From contig QMOP01000058.1 of the NCBI GenBank assembly GCA_003650255.1, positions 1-7,903 on the forward strand: DNA of 7,903 bases. Direction: 5' to 3'. The notes beneath the pieces are model-generated. The model did no database searches and was not told the origin of the DNA. It worked only from the letters and a program-made list of their open reading frames with translations. The DNA comes from Caldisericota bacterium (GTDB lineage Bacteria; CG03; B21-G15). The position numbers and the translations under genes are program-made. Positions 6,661 through 7,903 of the stretch are shown piece after piece. Position 1 is the first letter of the stretch. Each line of letters begins with the position of its first letter.

Positions 6661-7903
6661 TCACTTACCAATATCTATTTCTGTCCAGTTCCAAACTCTT
6701 GGCCATTTTGCATTACTATCTACCTTGTAATACCAACCTGGTGGCACAAAACCACAAACAGTACCACCATGGCCACCTTTCATCCAGATACTAAAAATAG
6801 TATATTTTTCCCCTCCCGGTGATTTTATTTTAAACTGATGATCATGAGAATCGGGATCCCAAACAGTTACTGAAACAAATCTTATTCTGGGACCATTTTT
6901 ATACCAAGTTTTTGGTGAACGTGCCGGTCGAGAAAATTTTACTCCATATTCCAAATTATCCCACCTCTCACTATTTGTAGCTGTGCCATTTATCTTCCCT
7001 TTCACTTCCAAATCTCCCTCTACTGTTAAATTTCCCTTTATTCCCAAATCTCCAGATTTTGTTTGTGCTGTTGCTGATGTATTAAGATAAAAACTACTAT
7101 CTTTTCCATCCAATTTATCTGAATCTTTTGAATAAATAGCACTTACATTTTTTAGCCCACCACCGTCTCCTGTTATTTTATATCCACTTGGTATATTTAT
7201 CCCTTTCTCTGCTACTAATAAATCTCCTATTATTACTCTTGGTTCTCCTTCAGGTTTTGGTCCATAAATCTTATTTTTCACTCTTAGATTTTTACAGGTA
7301 ACACTATTATCTGTAATAACACTATTCTCACCCATAATATCTCCCACTGTTATTTTCTTATCAAATACATGTCCTCCTTTACTTCCACTTGTCTTGTAGA
7401 TAGCATAATTTTCACCATCATGAGTAATCTGTAAATAAGCTTCTCCATTAGAATCCATTATCTTTATCCCAGGTGAATTACTATCGGGATTATAAAATAC
7501 AAATCCTCCCGGCGCAAGAAAATTTAACTTTCCATATTCTGCATAAGGAGGTAATGTTGTCGGCGATACTCCACCTGCCCAGATCTTTGTCTCATATCCA
7601 TCCTTTAAAGTTATCTTTGGTAGTTCACTGCTTAAATATAATTCTGTTCCACTTAACACTGTTGTCCCTTCGCCTATAACAATTTTATCTTTTACTTTCA
7701 TCCCCTTCTCTATCACTGTCTCTTTCTCTATTACCATTACTTCTTTTCCTTCTATTGTTTGTTGCTTTATCATCTCTTTTCCATCTTTATCAAGAAGTCT
7801 TCCAAAAATCTGAACATCTCCATTTGCTGTTATATTCCCGTTAACTGTCAATGGACCTGTATAAAGATAACTCCAGCTCCCATTCCAAAGATTTAATTGA
7901 TTA
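6661..7903 (-). CDS. Gene A: tail-fibre-like shaft protein with unique tip (5' partial)
   Basis: The frame is open to the window edge, giving 413 visible residues; the true start lies outside. The visible N-terminus reads NLWNGSWSYLYTGPLTVNGN, continues into GNITANGDVQIFG, and then shares a body with gene D: MIKQ at 44-47, LAPGGFVFYNP (129-139), PGIKI (144-148), PRVIIGDLL (221-229) and EKGI (232-235). It then has a GDGGGLKNV..SDKLDGKDSSFYLNTSATAQTKSGDL stretch (245-286), whose DKLDGKDS and FLNTSATAQTKSG-like pattern I know from long repetitive surface and tail-fibre-type proteins. GNLTVEGDLEVKGKI (290-304) ends the shaft. The tip (about 312-413) differs from that of D: NGPRIRFVSVTVWDP, histidines in SHDHQ, and CGFVPPGWYYKV (383-394). 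TGA at 6661-6663 abuts gene B. An adhesin or surface fibre is inferred; the first residues, including any signal peptide, are not visible. Confidence 0.87.
   Translation of the reverse strand, partial: NQLNLWNGSWSYLYTGPLTVNGNITANGDVQIFGRLLDKDGKEMIKQQTIEGKEVMVIEKETVIEKGMKVKDKIVIGEGTTVLSGTELYLSSELPKITLKDGYETKIWAGGVSPTTLPPYAEYGKLNFLAPGGFVFYNPDSNSPGIKIMDSNGEAYLQITHDGENYAIYKTSGSKGGHVFDKKITVGDIMGENSVITDNSVTCKNLRVKNKIYGPKPEGEPRVIIGDLLVAEKGINIPSGYKITGDGGGLKNVSAIYSKDSDKLDGKDSSFYLNTSATAQTKSGDLGIKGNLTVEGDLEVKGKINGTATNSERWDNLEYGVKFSRPARSPKTWYKNGPRIRFVSVTVWDPDSHDHQFKIKSPGGEKYTIFSIWMKGGHGGTVCGFVPPGWYYKVDSNAKWPRVWNWTEIDIGK
7215..7242 (-). repeat. 28-base direct repeat, copy in gene A
   Basis: This stretch is identical to 4449-4476 in gene D, encoding PRVIIGDLL in the same frame. 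See that entry for the comparison. Confidence 0.85.

Noticed and set aside
6660..6671. TTG start of gene B overlapping gene A by 11 bases
   Set aside because: The in-frame ATG at 6659, one base after the TGA of A, gives a normal coupled arrangement and a normal signal segment.
7849..7851. TTG as the start of gene A
   Set aside because: The frame is open upstream to the window edge and the extra residues (NLWNGSWSYLYTGP) fit the protein, so this Leu codon is internal.
1..7903. Prophage tail-fibre locus
   Set aside because: The shaft proteins look like tail fibres, but no other phage gene is present and the neighbours are signal-peptide-bearing envelope proteins and barrels.

Overview
The window is low in GC and comes from a diderm bacterium. 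I infer this from several signal-peptide-bearing proteins, two probable outer-membrane beta-barrels with C-terminal aromatic residues, and TolB-like periplasmic proteins. The proteins are rich in Lys, Glu, Ile and Tyr, and the coding strand is strongly purine-loaded. Together this suggests an uncultured, AT-rich and possibly heat-loving candidate-phylum bacterium (Omnitrophota/Aerophobota-like), but the lineage cannot be fixed from the sequence. No housekeeping gene, RNA gene, CRISPR array or transposase is visible.

Everything is coded on the minus strand as one compact run of eight genes, called A to H here in transcription order. A (7903-6661, 5' end outside the window) is a tail-fibre-like shaft protein with a unique C-terminal tip. 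B (6659-5679) is a small SH3-like domain fused to a C-terminal outer-membrane barrel. C (5642-5166) is a short secreted TolB/PD40 protein. D (5145-3790) is a second shaft protein with a different tip and no signal peptide. E (3771-2815) is a secreted protein of unknown function. F (2798-2319) is a second short TolB/PD40 protein, paralogous to C. G (2322-1180) is a large outer-membrane barrel. H (1180-1, 3' end outside) is a secreted OmpL47-like protein carrying a concanavalin-A-like domain. A/B, F/G and G/H abut or overlap by 1-4 bases, and the other gaps are 16-36 bases carrying Shine-Dalgarno sequences. No promoter or terminator is visible, so the window lies inside a longer operon.

The operon repeats itself. 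There are two shaft proteins with related bodies and unrelated tips, two mini-TolB proteins of three predicted blades each, and two barrels. The simplest reading is a cell-envelope assembly that builds, exports or displays surface fibres: barrels in the outer membrane, mini-propellers and E in the periplasm, and A, D and H as the surface-exposed or binding parts. This system-level role is inference; no component has a recognised characterised name. No stretch over 300 bases lacks a gene.
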